Source: a virus. From it: 33,824 nt of DNA. The stretch covers positions 1 through 33,824 of IMG/VR virus record IMGVR_UViG_3300043540_000712, one strand, 5' to 3'. The notes beneath the pieces are model-generated. The model was given only the letters and a program-made list of their open reading frames with translations, had not been told where the DNA came from and made no database searches. Both the position numbers and the translations under genes were made by a program. Within the stretch, counting starts at the first letter, position 1, and each line of letters starts with the position of its first letter. Shown in pieces: positions 22,215 through 28,758 of the stretch.

Positions 22215-22438
22215 CACCGCACCCACACCACGTCGGCGAGCATCACACTGCCCGCACCGCCCGCCACTTCGACCAGTGCCTTGCCGTGCAGGACATAAGC
22301 ACCTGGCGCCACGATCGGCATCTGCTTCACGCCGTCGGCCGTCCGCACGCTGATGGTGTCGCCGACCCGGTGCTTCCCCATAAACTCCTCGCACAACAGC
22401 TGCGCCTCGCTCGGGCGGGGCTTCCGAGACGGTCTCAT
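22214..22438 (-). CDS. Hypothetical small beta-rich protein (74 aa)
   Basis: ATG 22438 with GGAG 8 bases upstream. Basic start (MRPSRKPRPSEAQLLCEEF), then mostly strands: HRVGDTISVRTADGVKQMPIVAPGAYVLHGKALVEVAGG and VMLADVVWVR. This looks like a single small beta-barrel (SH3- or OB-like) fold. No named family. It is coupled to both neighbours (4- and 1-bp overlaps) in the eight-gene minus-strand operon. Confidence 0.65.
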   Translation of the reverse strand: MRPSRKPRPSEAQLLCEEFMGKHRVGDTISVRTADGVKQMPIVAPGAYVLHGKALVEVAGGAGSVMLADVVWVR

Positions 22439-22722
22439 CGCGGGATCTCCGGTGATAAGTTCGAGCCAAAGCGGGCCGCGACCAGGCTCCACAGCCGGCC
22501 TGAGGTCGCGGGATCGGCGCACAGGAAGAAGGCCAGGCGATCCCGCCGGAACAGGTCCCAGGTCTGCTTGTCGCCGAAGCCGATGACGCCGCCGCGGACC
22601 AGCTCGGCCGCGGTCAGAGCGGCGAGGACGCCGGCGACGGCGCGGAAACCCGCCAGGCTGATCCGATCGTCGCCGGCGATCGCCGCCACCGTCTGCGGTG
22701 CAGGGACAGTGCGCATCGTCAC
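22435..22722 (-). CDS. Hypothetical protein (95 aa)
   Basis: The GTG at 22722 makes a GTGA overlap with the previous stop; an ATG two codons later is also possible. Helical: VAAIAGDDRISLAGFRAVAGVLAALTAAELVRGG, then DKQTWDLFRRDRLAFFLCADPATSGRLWSLVAARFG. The moderately hydrophobic helix is too polar for a sure membrane span. Not recognised. Its stop overlaps the next start by 4 bp. Confidence 0.65.
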   Translation of the reverse strand: MTMRTVPAPQTVAAIAGDDRISLAGFRAVAGVLAALTAAELVRGGVIGFGDKQTWDLFRRDRLAFFLCADPATSGRLWSLVAARFGSNLSPEIPR

Positions 22723-22955
22723 GCCGCCCGCCCATAGGGGCGAAACCCGGTGCACCGCGGGTTGCCCTGCCCCTCCCCCCGATCCTGCACCCATTCGCCG
22801 GGATAGTTCGGATCGCCAGGCCGATGGTCGATGGCGCGCGTCAGAATGCCGCAATCGCCCCGCCGCTCGGCAAAGCAGCGCGCGCACCATGCCGAGTAGA
22901 ACGCATCGACGGCGGCGCGATCGAGTGGGCGAAAGGGTTCGGTTTCCACGCTCAT
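22719..22955 (-). CDS. Hypothetical Cys-containing protein (78 aa)
   Basis: ATGA overlap with the upstream gene. Contains AFYSAWCARCFAERRGDCGILTRA, a CxxC plus a third Cys, and later NPRCTGFRPYG, so four Cys that could bind a metal. The first 15 residues are acidic and polar, and an Arg/Pro/Gly-rich tail follows. No family known to me. A small metal-binding regulator is plausible. Confidence 0.65.
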   Translation of the reverse strand: MSVETEPFRPLDRAAVDAFYSAWCARCFAERRGDCGILTRAIDHRPGDPNYPGEWVQDRGEGQGNPRCTGFRPYGRAA

Positions 22956-23275
22956 GACCGCTTCCCTCGCGACATGGCGCGGCGCTGGGCACGGTTCGTG
23001 GCGGCGGTCGGACCGGGACGCCCTTGCTCCGGCTTCACCTGGTCAGCCGCGGCCGTGACGTGCTCGGCGATCTGCGCGGCTGTCTCACCGCGCTCGATGC
23101 GAACGCCCACGGTCTGACCGCCGACGTCGATCGCCAGCCGCAGGGAACGGCGCGCCCGGCCCGTGATGTTCAGCTTTCGCCCGGCGACCATGGCGGTCGC
23201 CACCTGCCGGGCGGAAGGCACCAGCGCCTCGCGCTTTTCGTCCGGCGCTTCCAGTTCGATCTCGGCCGTTGTCAT
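22952..23275 (-). CDS. Hypothetical protein, first gene of the integrase operon (107 aa)
   Basis: ATG 23275 with GGAGG 6 bases upstream. N-terminal EIELEAPDEKREALVPSARQVATAMVAGRKLNITGRARRSLRLAIDVGGQTVGVRIERGETAAQIAEHVTAAADQ in outline: an acidic helix, a strand-turn-strand (LRLAIDVGGQTVGVRIERG), then a helix. The tail is strongly basic (RAQRRAMSRGKRS). It may bind nucleic acid. As the promoter-proximal gene under the operator at 23334-23357, it may be an autoregulator. Not recognised. Confidence 0.68.
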   Translation of the reverse strand: MTTAEIELEAPDEKREALVPSARQVATAMVAGRKLNITGRARRSLRLAIDVGGQTVGVRIERGETAAQIAEHVTAAADQVKPEQGRPGPTAATNRAQRRAMSRGKRS

Positions 23276-23313
23276 GAGTCGCCTCCCGCCTCTCACCAAA
23301 GGGGCCTTCATCA

Positions 23314-23357
23314 CGAGTAAACGATTTGGAGACTATGGTCAATGGATAATAACCATA
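23314..23357 (-). promoter_or_regulatory. Promoter with overlapping inverted repeat, start of integrase operon
   Basis: On the minus strand TTGACC (23342-23337), 17 bp and TACTCG (23319-23314); the -10 is weak. TATGGT (23334-23339) and ACCATA (23352-23357) form an inverted pair that covers the -35, as a repressor site would. The plus strand has GATAAT at 23345-23350, a possible -10 toward the DUF29 genes. Confidence 0.5.
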
Positions 23358-23450
23358 TTGAGGACCACCGGCTTTCGAGCGGGGTGGTAACCTGCGACCG
23401 AAAGTGACGGCCCGCGTTGCCTAAGTCTTCGCCGGGCGGAAGGGCGACCG

Positions 23451-24074
23451 ATGAACGACCTCTACGACCGCGACATCCTGCTATGGAGCGAGCAGCAGTC
23501 GGAACGGCTACGCCGACACGCGGCGGCCGCGCGCGAGAATGACCAGATCGACTGGCCCCACATCATCGAGGAGATCGAAGCCTTGGGTCGGAGCCAGCGG
23601 CGCGAACTGCGCAGCCGGGTGCTGGTGGTGCTGGTGCACCTATTGAAGCTGCAGCTATCGGCATCGCATCGGCCACGCCCCGGCTGGCGTACGACCGTGC
23701 TGGAACAGCAGGCGGAATTGGAAGCGGTGCTGGACGATAGCCCCAGCCTGCGCCCGACGGTGCCCGCCCTGATCCAGGAGTTGCTTCCCCTGGCGCGCCG
23801 GCAGGCCATAACCGCCCTGGAAGACTACGGGGATGCGTTTTCGGGCGACCCGGCTGCGCTATCGTTCACACAGGACCAGGTCCTGGGCCCGTGGCTGCCG
23901 CCAAGGAATCCCCCAGGAGCGACCTCTACGACCGCGACATCCTGCGGTGGAGCGAGCAGCAGTCGGAACGGCTGCGCCGGCACGCTGCGGCCACGCGCGA
24001 AAACGACCAGATTGACTGGCCCCACGTCATCGAGGAGATCGAAAGCGTGGGCAGCGAGCAACTGCACGCCGTGA
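23451..24074 (+). CDS. DUF29 family protein 1, C-terminus read-through (208 aa)
   Basis: DUF29 proteins are small helical proteins of unknown function. Residues 1-148 follow the family: DLYDRDILLWSEQQSERLR, WPHIIEEIEALGRSQRRELRSRVLVVLVHLLKLQ, then SPSLRPTVPALIQELLPLARRQAITAL and the closing FTQDQVLGPWLP. The remaining 60 or so residues are not DUF29; they are the start of DUF29 protein 2 read in another frame. The natural stop seems to have been lost at a junction near 23905. GGAAGGG lies 7 bases before the ATG. The N-terminal 45 residues are nearly identical to those of DUF29 protein 2. Confidence 0.85.
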   Translation: MNDLYDRDILLWSEQQSERLRRHAAAARENDQIDWPHIIEEIEALGRSQRRELRSRVLVVLVHLLKLQLSASHRPRPGWRTTVLEQQAELEAVLDDSPSLRPTVPALIQELLPLARRQAITALEDYGDAFSGDPAALSFTQDQVLGPWLPPRNPPGATSTTATSCGGASSSRNGCAGTLRPRAKTTRLTGPTSSRRSKAWAASNCTP

Positions 24075-24343
24075 CGTCGTTGCTGCGGCAGGCGCTGATC
24101 CACATGCTCAAGGCAGACGCGTGGCCGGACTCCCGAGACGCTGCGACCTGGCGCGCGGGCGCCATCGATTTCCGCACGCAGGCGGCCGATCGCTTCACGC
24201 CGTCGATGCGACAGCGCCTCGACCTGGCGCGCATCTACCGCCAGGCGCTGCGCGCGGTGCCGGCGACCAATAACGGCCAACCTCCGCTGCCGCTTCCCTC
24301 GACATGCCCTATGACGCGCGACGAGCTGCTGGCGGACTCATGA
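23891..24343 (+). CDS. DUF29 family protein 2 (about 150 aa)
   Basis: Begins DLYDRDILRWSEQQSERLR and WPHVIEEIESVGSEQ, nearly the same as protein 1, then diverges: LHAVTSLLRQALIHMLKADAWPDSRDAATWR and a C-terminal CPMTRDELLAD like other DUF29 ends. The codon before SDLYD is AGG, where protein 1 has ATG three codons before its LYD; a single T-to-G change may have removed the original start. A GTG at 23891 is the nearest upstream start but has only a weak AGG. It overlaps DUF29 protein 1 by 184 bp out of frame. Confidence 0.75.
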   Translation: MAAAKESPRSDLYDRDILRWSEQQSERLRRHAAATRENDQIDWPHVIEEIESVGSEQLHAVTSLLRQALIHMLKADAWPDSRDAATWRAGAIDFRTQAADRFTPSMRQRLDLARIYRQALRAVPATNNGQPPLPLPSTCPMTRDELLADS

Positions 24344-24379
24344 TCGCCGCGTGAAACCAACCACTTGGAGAACCGCGAA

Positions 24380-24694
24380 ATGCCGCCAGAGGACGACTTC
24401 CTAAATCAAATGTCGGATGCTCTCATCACGGCACAGGCGATCGCGTTTGCCGCCTGTCACACGGTTCGGGAGATGATGCTCGACGTCGCTAGGCTGCATC
24501 CAGATCCCGAAAGATATCTCACTGGTCTGTTCGACCGTGTGTCGGATCGACTGGATCCTGTGAAGCCATATATGGCGAAGGAAATGGCAGGTCTCGCGCG
24601 CGACCAGATCGGAGCCATGTTTCGAGACGCTTTGAATACTCTTCGCAATGCTCGGCCGGCAGGCCCTCACTCAGCCGGGCGGCCCGCAGACTGA
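24380..24694 (+). CDS. Hypothetical helical protein (104 aa)
   Basis: ATG 24380 with GGAG 9 bases upstream. Helical throughout: DDFLNQMSDALITAQAIAFAACHTVREMMLDVARL, then YLTGLFDRVSDRLDPVKPYMAKEMAGLARDQIGAMFRDALNTL. No membrane segment and no motif I recognise. Lower GC than its neighbours. It is transcribed with the DUF29 pair, starting 36 bp downstream of it. Confidence 0.68.
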   Translation: MPPEDDFLNQMSDALITAQAIAFAACHTVREMMLDVARLHPDPERYLTGLFDRVSDRLDPVKPYMAKEMAGLARDQIGAMFRDALNTLRNARPAGPHSAGRPAD

Positions 24695-24764
24695 CGAGCC
24701 CCGCGAGAGTGTCGTGGATGCTCATGCTTCGGTACTCCTATCCTCAAGGCCTTGAAGGTAGCCC

Positions 24765-25157
24765 TCAACAGCCTCTGCGTCCAACTACCCGCATCAGGCG
24801 ACGCTGCTGGGGCGGGTCATCGGAGTTCGGAGGTGAGTCGCCGTTCTCGCCTGCCATCGAGCGGGCAATGACCATGAGCGCTTTCCGTCGCTCCTCACTC
24901 ATCGAGTCATAGGCAGCGAGGAGGTCCCGCCTCTCCTGGTCTGCCGCATCGATTGGACCCGCCAGAAGCCGTTCCCAGGCGATCCCTAATCTGGGCGCAA
25001 TCCGCTTCGCCCAGATTACCGTTAGCTGCCGATGACCATGCCGAAGATTGAAAATCTGCTGCTTGCTGACGCCAAGCATGGCGGCAAGCTGCGGGTCATT
25101 GACCCCAGCCGCACGCATGAAGTGCCCCAGGAAGTTCGGATAGGGTCCCCCTGCCAT
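24765..25157 (-). CDS. XRE/CI-like helix-turn-helix repressor (about 130 aa)
   Basis: The helix-turn-helix is clear: GVNDPQLAAMLGVSKQQIFNLRHGHRQLTVIWAKRIAPRLGI (about residues 18-60), followed by RDLLAAYDSMSEERRKALMVIARSM, a helical stretch common in phage repressors of this type. There is no peptidase domain, so it is a short CI, not a LexA-like one. It is divergent from the Cro-like gene at 25243, with a palindrome TGTGGTCCACA between. The start is set at the ATG at 25157; a GTG at 25220 is possible but would overlap the operator. It is the likely lysogeny repressor. Confidence 0.85.
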   Translation of the reverse strand: MAGGPYPNFLGHFMRAAGVNDPQLAAMLGVSKQQIFNLRHGHRQLTVIWAKRIAPRLGIAWERLLAGPIDAADQERRDLLAAYDSMSEERRKALMVIARSMAGENGDSPPNSDDPPQQRRLMRVVGRRGC

Positions 25158-25204
25158 CAAGCCGACCGTAACCGCAGTGATTACCGCGGTCGGCAAGCGA
25201 TGTG

Positions 25205-25228
25205 TTGACCTGTGGTCCACAATATGAT
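25205..25228. promoter_or_regulatory. Operator/promoter between repressor and first Cro-like gene
   Basis: An 11-bp palindrome TGTGGTCCACA (25211-25221) lies between the divergent genes. TTGACC (25205-25210) and TATGAT (25223-25228) flank it as possible -35 and -10 elements on the plus strand, though their spacing (12 bp) is not standard. A regulator bound here would control both genes. Confidence 0.55.
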
Positions 25229-25242
25229 TACCGTCCTGCTCT

Positions 25243-25542
25243 ATGGACCTCGACTCCTATCTGCGGCTCAACAATCTGAGTTCCGCGCGATTCGCGCGGC
25301 TCATTGGCGCGCCGTCGAAGCAGACAGTGCACAACTATCGGCACGGTCTACGTTTTCCGACGCCCGAGAACCTGCGCAGGATTCGTGAAGCAACGAACTT
25401 CCAGGTCACAGCCGACGATTTCGTCGACCAGCACGCGGGCCAATCGCTCCAGCCACCCACGGCCCCCTCCCTGACCGACTCGGCCGACTCGCGCGAATCC
25501 CCCGTTCCCACTTCGTCCTCGCGCCGGCGCAGGGCCGCATGA
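25243..25542 (+). CDS. Cro-like helix-turn-helix protein 1 (99 aa)
   Basis: Helix-turn-helix: SYLRLNNLSSARFARLIGAPSKQTVHNYRHGLRFPTPENLRRIREATN (about residues 5-52), Cro/CI-like. The C-terminal 40 residues are disordered and end in a tail RESPVP....RRRRAA that is nearly the same as that of the second Cro-like protein. It starts 22 bp from the operator palindrome, with only a weak ribosome-binding site. Likely the lytic-side switch protein that opposes the CI-like repressor. Confidence 0.8.
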   Translation: MDLDSYLRLNNLSSARFARLIGAPSKQTVHNYRHGLRFPTPENLRRIREATNFQVTADDFVDQHAGQSLQPPTAPSLTDSADSRESPVPTSSSRRRRAA

Positions 25543-25630
25543 CGGCCTCAACCCGCGTCGAAGCGCTTGGGCAAAGCGCTTCCGTGCTTCATGTGCTGTG
25601 GGCTGGCCGTCATCCATGCATCAAGTGTCG

Positions 25631-25693
25631 TGCAACAGATCGTTGTGCCGCAGCTGACAAGATGGCGTTGACTAATTCAACGTTATGTTGAAT
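25631..25693. promoter_or_regulatory. Operator with repeated GTTG/CAAC half-sites
   Basis: ATTCAAC (25675-25681) and GTTGAAT (25687-25693) are an exact inverted pair around GTTAT. GTTGA at 25667-25671 adds a further half-site, and CAAC..GTTG (25633-25646) another pair. TTGACT (25668-25673) may be a -35. They sit just before the second Cro-like gene and look like binding sites for one of the three regulators. Confidence 0.5.
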
Positions 25694-25703
25694 CACTGCC
25701 GTC

Positions 25704-26024
25704 ATGTCGCTCGACTCAGCCCTGATCAACCGTGGGATGACCGATACGGAACTCGCTCGCGCGCTCGACGTGACGTCCGAGGCGGTGCGTCTCTGGCGGT
25801 GCGGAAAGCGCAGGCTCTCTGCCGAAAGGGCAATTGAGATCGAGGACAAAGTCAAAATCCCTCGTTGGGAACTCCGTCCCGATCTCTGGAAATCCCCAGG
25901 CGGCACCGACCGCCCCCCCGGCCGAAGCCGCCGGTCGGCCGTAGCCGCCGCGCAGCCCGCTTCCCCCGAGTCACGCGAACCTCCCGTTCCCGCTCCGTCC
26001 CCCCGCCGCCGGAGGGCTGCGTGA
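25704..26024 (+). CDS. Cro/YdaS-like helix-turn-helix protein 2 (106 aa)
   Basis: Helix-turn-helix: MTDTELARALDVTSEAVRLWRCGKRRLSAERAIEIEDKVKIPRWELRPDLW, the pattern of Cro-type YdaS regulators (RAIEIE and WELRPD are typical). The tail of about 45 residues is disordered and ends RE(P)PVP....RRRRAA, like that of Cro-like protein 1. The ATG at 25704 follows the operator closely. Two Cro-like proteins in tandem with a shared tail point to duplication or tail exchange. Confidence 0.85.
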   Translation: MSLDSALINRGMTDTELARALDVTSEAVRLWRCGKRRLSAERAIEIEDKVKIPRWELRPDLWKSPGGTDRPPGRSRRSAVAAAQPASPESREPPVPAPSPRRRRAA

Positions 26025-26041
26025 TGTTCCGCGTGGCGCTT

Positions 26042-26563
26042 TCACCCACGGAACCCGGCCTCCCGATGCAGCCGCGCTCGACGCTCGGAGTGCGTTTCGG
26101 GCGGCACAACGGGGCTTGGCGTAGCCGACGGAGATCTCTCGGACGCTTGGCGGCGTGGGGACCCTCCCGGGAGTCGCTCCTCCGCCGACTCGGGCGCCGG
26201 GTCGGCCGGCCCAGGGACGTCCGCAGGCGCCATTCTGAGCAGCACGCCACGGATCGCCAAAGCTTCGGCCAGCAACAAATGGGCTGCAGTGCTGATCGTC
26301 ACCGTCACCAGTCCGAAGCCGAACATCGAGATTGCCATTGGCCACACCGCTGGGCCGGTGAACAGAACGACACGCGCGACCGCACCAAGGATCAACAGCG
26401 CACCCAGCGCTTGGACGCCACCAAAGCCTCCCTTTGCTGCGGGTGCCGGCCGGCTGCTCGAAGTTCGTTCCGATCCAGGACGCCTGCGAATGGCCCAGGC
26501 CGTCATGATGAAGGCGACCACGATGCTGCCGATCGTCAAGATCGCAATGATGTCGTCGGGCAT
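26042..26563 (-). CDS. Membrane protein with three predicted helices (173 aa)
   Basis: GAGGAA stands 8 bases before the ATG. Hydrophobic segments: DIIAILTIGSIVVAFIMTAWAI (about 4-24), VQALGALLILGAVARVVLF (50-68) and a third running from WPMAISMFGFGLVTVTIS onward to LLLAEALA (about 74-103). The last 60 residues are hydrophilic, Pro/Arg-rich and probably cytoplasmic. No family recognised. It is the only minus-strand gene between the Cro-like genes and the early operon, a place where superinfection-exclusion proteins often sit; that is inference. Confidence 0.72.
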   Translation of the reverse strand: MPDDIIAILTIGSIVVAFIMTAWAIRRRPGSERTSSSRPAPAAKGGFGGVQALGALLILGAVARVVLFTGPAVWPMAISMFGFGLVTVTISTAAHLLLAEALAIRGVLLRMAPADVPGPADPAPESAEERLPGGSPRRQASERSPSATPSPVVPPETHSERRARLHREAGFRG

Positions 26564-26606
26564 GACAGCTTCCTCGTTGGTGGTGTTGCAATCCCAACGA
26601 TGAAGG

Positions 26607-26646
26607 ACGGGGCGGTTGCGGGCAATGCCTGCGCCGCCCCGTTTGT
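26607..26646 (+). terminator. Stem-loop terminator before the early operon
   Basis: ACGGGGCGG (26607-26615) pairs exactly with CCGCCCCGT (26634-26642), and the inner GCGGGCA/TGCCTGC extends the stem with one G-U pair; TTTGTGT follows. It would stop plus-strand transcripts from the Cro region, or act as an attenuator before the gene at 26665. Confidence 0.6.
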
Positions 26647-26664
26647 GTCGGAAGGGTGCGCCGC

Positions 26665-26832
26665 ATGACCGACACCCCGTGGCCGACGCAGACCGAAGCC
26701 CTCGCGTCGGTCTTCCGCGTCGATCCCGCCGACCTGGACCTCAGTCCCGCCACTCCCCTGCCCGCCGAGGACAGCATGACGGACCCCACCTGCACGGCCC
26801 CTTCGCTCCCGCCGGAAGCGGCGCAGCCATGA
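26665..26832 (+). CDS. Hypothetical small protein, first of early operon (55 aa)
   Basis: ATG 26665 with AAGGG 8 bases upstream; the stop forms an ATGA overlap with the next start. The sequence TPWPTQTEALASVFRVDPADLDLSPATPLPAEDSMTDPT is short, acidic and Pro-rich, without a domain I can name. The coupling and ribosome-binding site are the main evidence that it is expressed. Confidence 0.55.
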   Translation: MTDTPWPTQTEALASVFRVDPADLDLSPATPLPAEDSMTDPTCTAPSLPPEAAQP

Positions 26833-27359
26833 CGGGCAGCTCCACCGGTCCGGCATCGCCGGTGCCGCCTGAGGCCCAGCGCCAGCAGTTGGCGAGAGGA
26901 AATGACGTCGAACTGCGTCAGTGGGCGCTCGACCTGGTGCTGCGCCAGCGCCTGTCCACGGACCTGGGCAAGGCGATCGACCACGCGGAGGCGATGGTTG
27001 CCTATGTGAAGACAGGCCGCCGCATCGGCAGGGCCACAGCAGAGACAGGATACCACGACGGGGGTGGGCGGGCGTCGGTGGCGGTTCCCGTCGCCGGGTC
27101 TACCGCGAAGGCCGTCGCGTCGGGGCCATCGTCCCCGGCACCGTCCCCGGTGAATGGAATGGGCCTGGTCCCGCCGTCCACCCGCACCGGGGACACTCTC
27201 CAGGGCGCCGCGCCCGAGGTTCGGTTCCTCCACCAGGCCGCCGCCGACTTCGTGTCGGTCTCCGGTGCTGCCGGACCGTCGCCGCCGCCGACGATCTCCG
27301 GCGCCATGGCGGCGTCCCCGGACATCACCCTCGTCAACGTGGATGGCCGCAATGCCTGA
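26829..27359 (+). CDS. Hypothetical protein with helical front and low-complexity tail (176 aa)
   Basis: ATGA overlap with the preceding gene. Residues 15-60 are helical and look folded: QRQQLARGNDVELRQWALDLVLRQRLSTDLGKAIDHAEAMVAYVKTGRR. From about residue 65 on it is Gly/Pro/Ser-rich and probably disordered. I do not recognise the front domain. Its end overlaps the next gene start by 8 bp. Confidence 0.65.
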   Translation: MTGSSTGPASPVPPEAQRQQLARGNDVELRQWALDLVLRQRLSTDLGKAIDHAEAMVAYVKTGRRIGRATAETGYHDGGGRASVAVPVAGSTAKAVASGPSSPAPSPVNGMGLVPPSTRTGDTLQGAAPEVRFLHQAAADFVSVSGAAGPSPPPTISGAMAASPDITLVNVDGRNA

Positions 27360-27945
27360 TACCCCCGCCGCCGACCTGCCCGACGGGCTGCTCGGGATGA
27401 TCCCAGGGCGCCTGGAACGGCAGAATGAGGAGATCACGAGAACCTTGCCCGAGCTGGGCGCCAGCGTCATTTGCGCGGAAAGGCTCCACGACAAGGTGTT
27501 TACGCTCAGACGGGCGTTGATCGAAGGGTGCACGCTCCCTCCGGACGACTTGCTCTCGCTCTGCAGCCCCGGCGCGAAACCATTGGATCTCGCGAGCGCC
27601 CGCTCGCTGATTTCGCGCCTCATCACGCCCATGGCGTCGCCGATCTCCGCATCCCTGTCGCTCAGGCTGAACCCGATCGCGGCAGACCTGCGGGGCGAGG
27701 TAACCGAGCAGGTCGCGGCCTCGGTCCAGGGGGGTGACGATCCGGCGAGCGGCGTGCGCGACCAGTCCGCCCCGGTACGCGACATGCTGGCGGATGCCGT
27801 CCGGGCGTTCGTTGCGTCGTATTGTCGCAGGCTGGTGGACCAGATCGGCCAGCCGGGCTGGCCGGACCAGCACCTTGCAGGCATCCACGAGCTGGCGGAT
27901 GCTCTGCACTGGCACCTGGTCGGTCGCGAGGCGCGCAAGGCGTGA
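27352..27945 (+). CDS. Hypothetical helical protein (197 aa)
   Basis: ATG 27352 lies 8 bp before the previous stop; an ATG at 27343 is also in frame. Helical and soluble: GLLGMIPGRLERQNEEITRTLPELGASVICAERLHDKVFTLRRALIEG, then DLASARSLISRLITPMASPISASLSLRLNPIAADLRGEVTEQV and RDMLADAVRAFVASYCRRLVDQIG. No catalytic motif and no named family. It ends the first part of the early operon; a new promoter follows. Confidence 0.68.
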   Translation: MPDTPAADLPDGLLGMIPGRLERQNEEITRTLPELGASVICAERLHDKVFTLRRALIEGCTLPPDDLLSLCSPGAKPLDLASARSLISRLITPMASPISASLSLRLNPIAADLRGEVTEQVAASVQGGDDPASGVRDQSAPVRDMLADAVRAFVASYCRRLVDQIGQPGWPDQHLAGIHELADALHWHLVGREARKA

Positions 27946-28065
27946 CCCTCCTGGCCATCATATCCCCATGCTGGTGCGTGCGATCCCCATCGTGCGCCAG
28001 CTCATCCAGGCGGCGGTTTCTCCCGCCCCAACCCGCCGCCTGGATGTTACGCCGAAGTATTGTCC

Positions 28066-28095
28066 TTGCACCGAATCGCGGCATGCAAGTACAAT
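28066..28095 (+). promoter_or_regulatory. Sigma-70 type promoter of the second early unit
   Basis: TTGCAC (28066-28071), 18-bp spacer, TACAAT (28090-28095), 33 bp before the ATG at 28128. It is one of the best promoter matches in the window and lies in the only sizeable gap (27946-28127) of the early region. Confidence 0.7.
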
Positions 28096-28127
28096 CCCCT
28101 GTGCGCAGGGTAAGGGAGCACAGGAAC

Positions 28128-28442
28128 ATGGGACGGATCACCGATCTTTCTGCACGGAAACTCACGACGCGCGACGGAATTTCCGAAGCCATCGCGAGCA
28201 TCGTTCAACGCGCGGCCCTGCCGGTCCACCCCGGCGAGCGGGTCAAATCGCTCATCAATCGTTCGTCGAAACGTCTTCGAATACCCTACGGCCAGGCCAA
28301 ACGGCTCTGGTATCGGGAGATCAAGAACATCCCGGCGCATGTCGCGATGGCGTTGCTCGAATACGACCGCCGGACCGAGGACCTGAACCGCCAACGCGCC
28401 GAGATCGAGGCGCAGCTCGAACGGCTGGGGAGCGGTCCATGA
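28128..28442 (+). CDS. Hypothetical DNA-binding-like protein (104 aa)
   Basis: Starts after CAGGAAC. Basic and helical: LTTRDGISEAIASIVQRAALPVHPGERVKSLINRSSKRLRIPYGQAKRLWYREIKNIPAHVAMALLEYDRR, then a coiled coil EDLNRQRAEIEAQLERLG. IPYGQAKRLWYREIKNIPAHV could be a small helix-turn-helix. First gene after the promoter at 28066. Its stop forms an ATGA overlap with the next gene. Confidence 0.7.
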   Translation: MGRITDLSARKLTTRDGISEAIASIVQRAALPVHPGERVKSLINRSSKRLRIPYGQAKRLWYREIKNIPAHVAMALLEYDRRTEDLNRQRAEIEAQLERLGSGP

Positions 28443-28618
28443 CGCTGACATGGGTCAGATCTCTGGGCACCGCCCTGCATCCCCGGTCTCTGCGCGCCTG
28501 GTTGATCGCGGGCCGGATGCGCTTCTGCCTGTACCGCGCCGAACAGCTCATGGCGCGCGCGGATGCCTGGCAGCGTCGTGCCAGCGCAGCAAAGGAGCAC
28601 CTGCAACGATGCGCATGA
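28439..28618 (+). CDS. Hypothetical small basic protein (59 aa)
   Basis: ATGA overlap with the preceding gene, 59 residues, helical and basic (SLRAWLIAGRMRFCLYRAEQLMARADAWQRRASAAKEHLQRC). Two Cys and many Arg. It is not membrane-bound by hydrophobicity and not recognised. The overlap supports translation. Confidence 0.6.
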   Translation: MTLTWVRSLGTALHPRSLRAWLIAGRMRFCLYRAEQLMARADAWQRRASAAKEHLQRCA

Positions 28619-28674
28619 AGGGACGTCCGGTCCGGTTCCGTGCGCGCGATCCCCCGATGCCGAGGCGCGTCTGA
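28609..28674 (+). CDS. Possible 21-aa peptide gene
   Basis: ATG 28609 with AGGAG 11 bases upstream opens a 21-codon frame of very basic residues (Arg at 8 of 21). It is short enough that chance cannot be excluded. It overlaps the previous gene by 10 bp. Confidence 0.25.
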   Translation: MRMKGRPVRFRARDPPMPRRV

Positions 28675-28710
28675 ATGTGGGCGCGTCATCCCCTGCTGTG
28701 AAGAAAAATC

Positions 28711-28742
28711 GGGCCTCGTCCGGCGGCTACCAAACGAGGCCC
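28711..28742. terminator. Inverted repeat before the zinc-binding gene
   Basis: GGGCCTCGT (28711-28719) pairs exactly with ACGAGGCCC (28734-28742) around a 14-base loop. On the minus strand TTTTT follows, giving an intrinsic terminator against leftward transcription. On the plus strand it places a hairpin 17 bases before the ATG at 28759. Confidence 0.55.
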
Positions 28743-28758
28743 AGAAAGGTAAAGATCG

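Noticed and set aside
24519-24725. Minus-strand 68-codon frame with AGGAG before its ATG at 24725
   Set aside because: Mostly overlaps the plausible plus-strand gene at 24380-24694, and its second half reads like antisense. The good ribosome-binding site leaves a small doubt.
25971-27938. Minus-strand frame of 655 codons
   Set aside because: Antisense or out of frame to several genes with good overlaps and ribosome-binding sites; low complexity.
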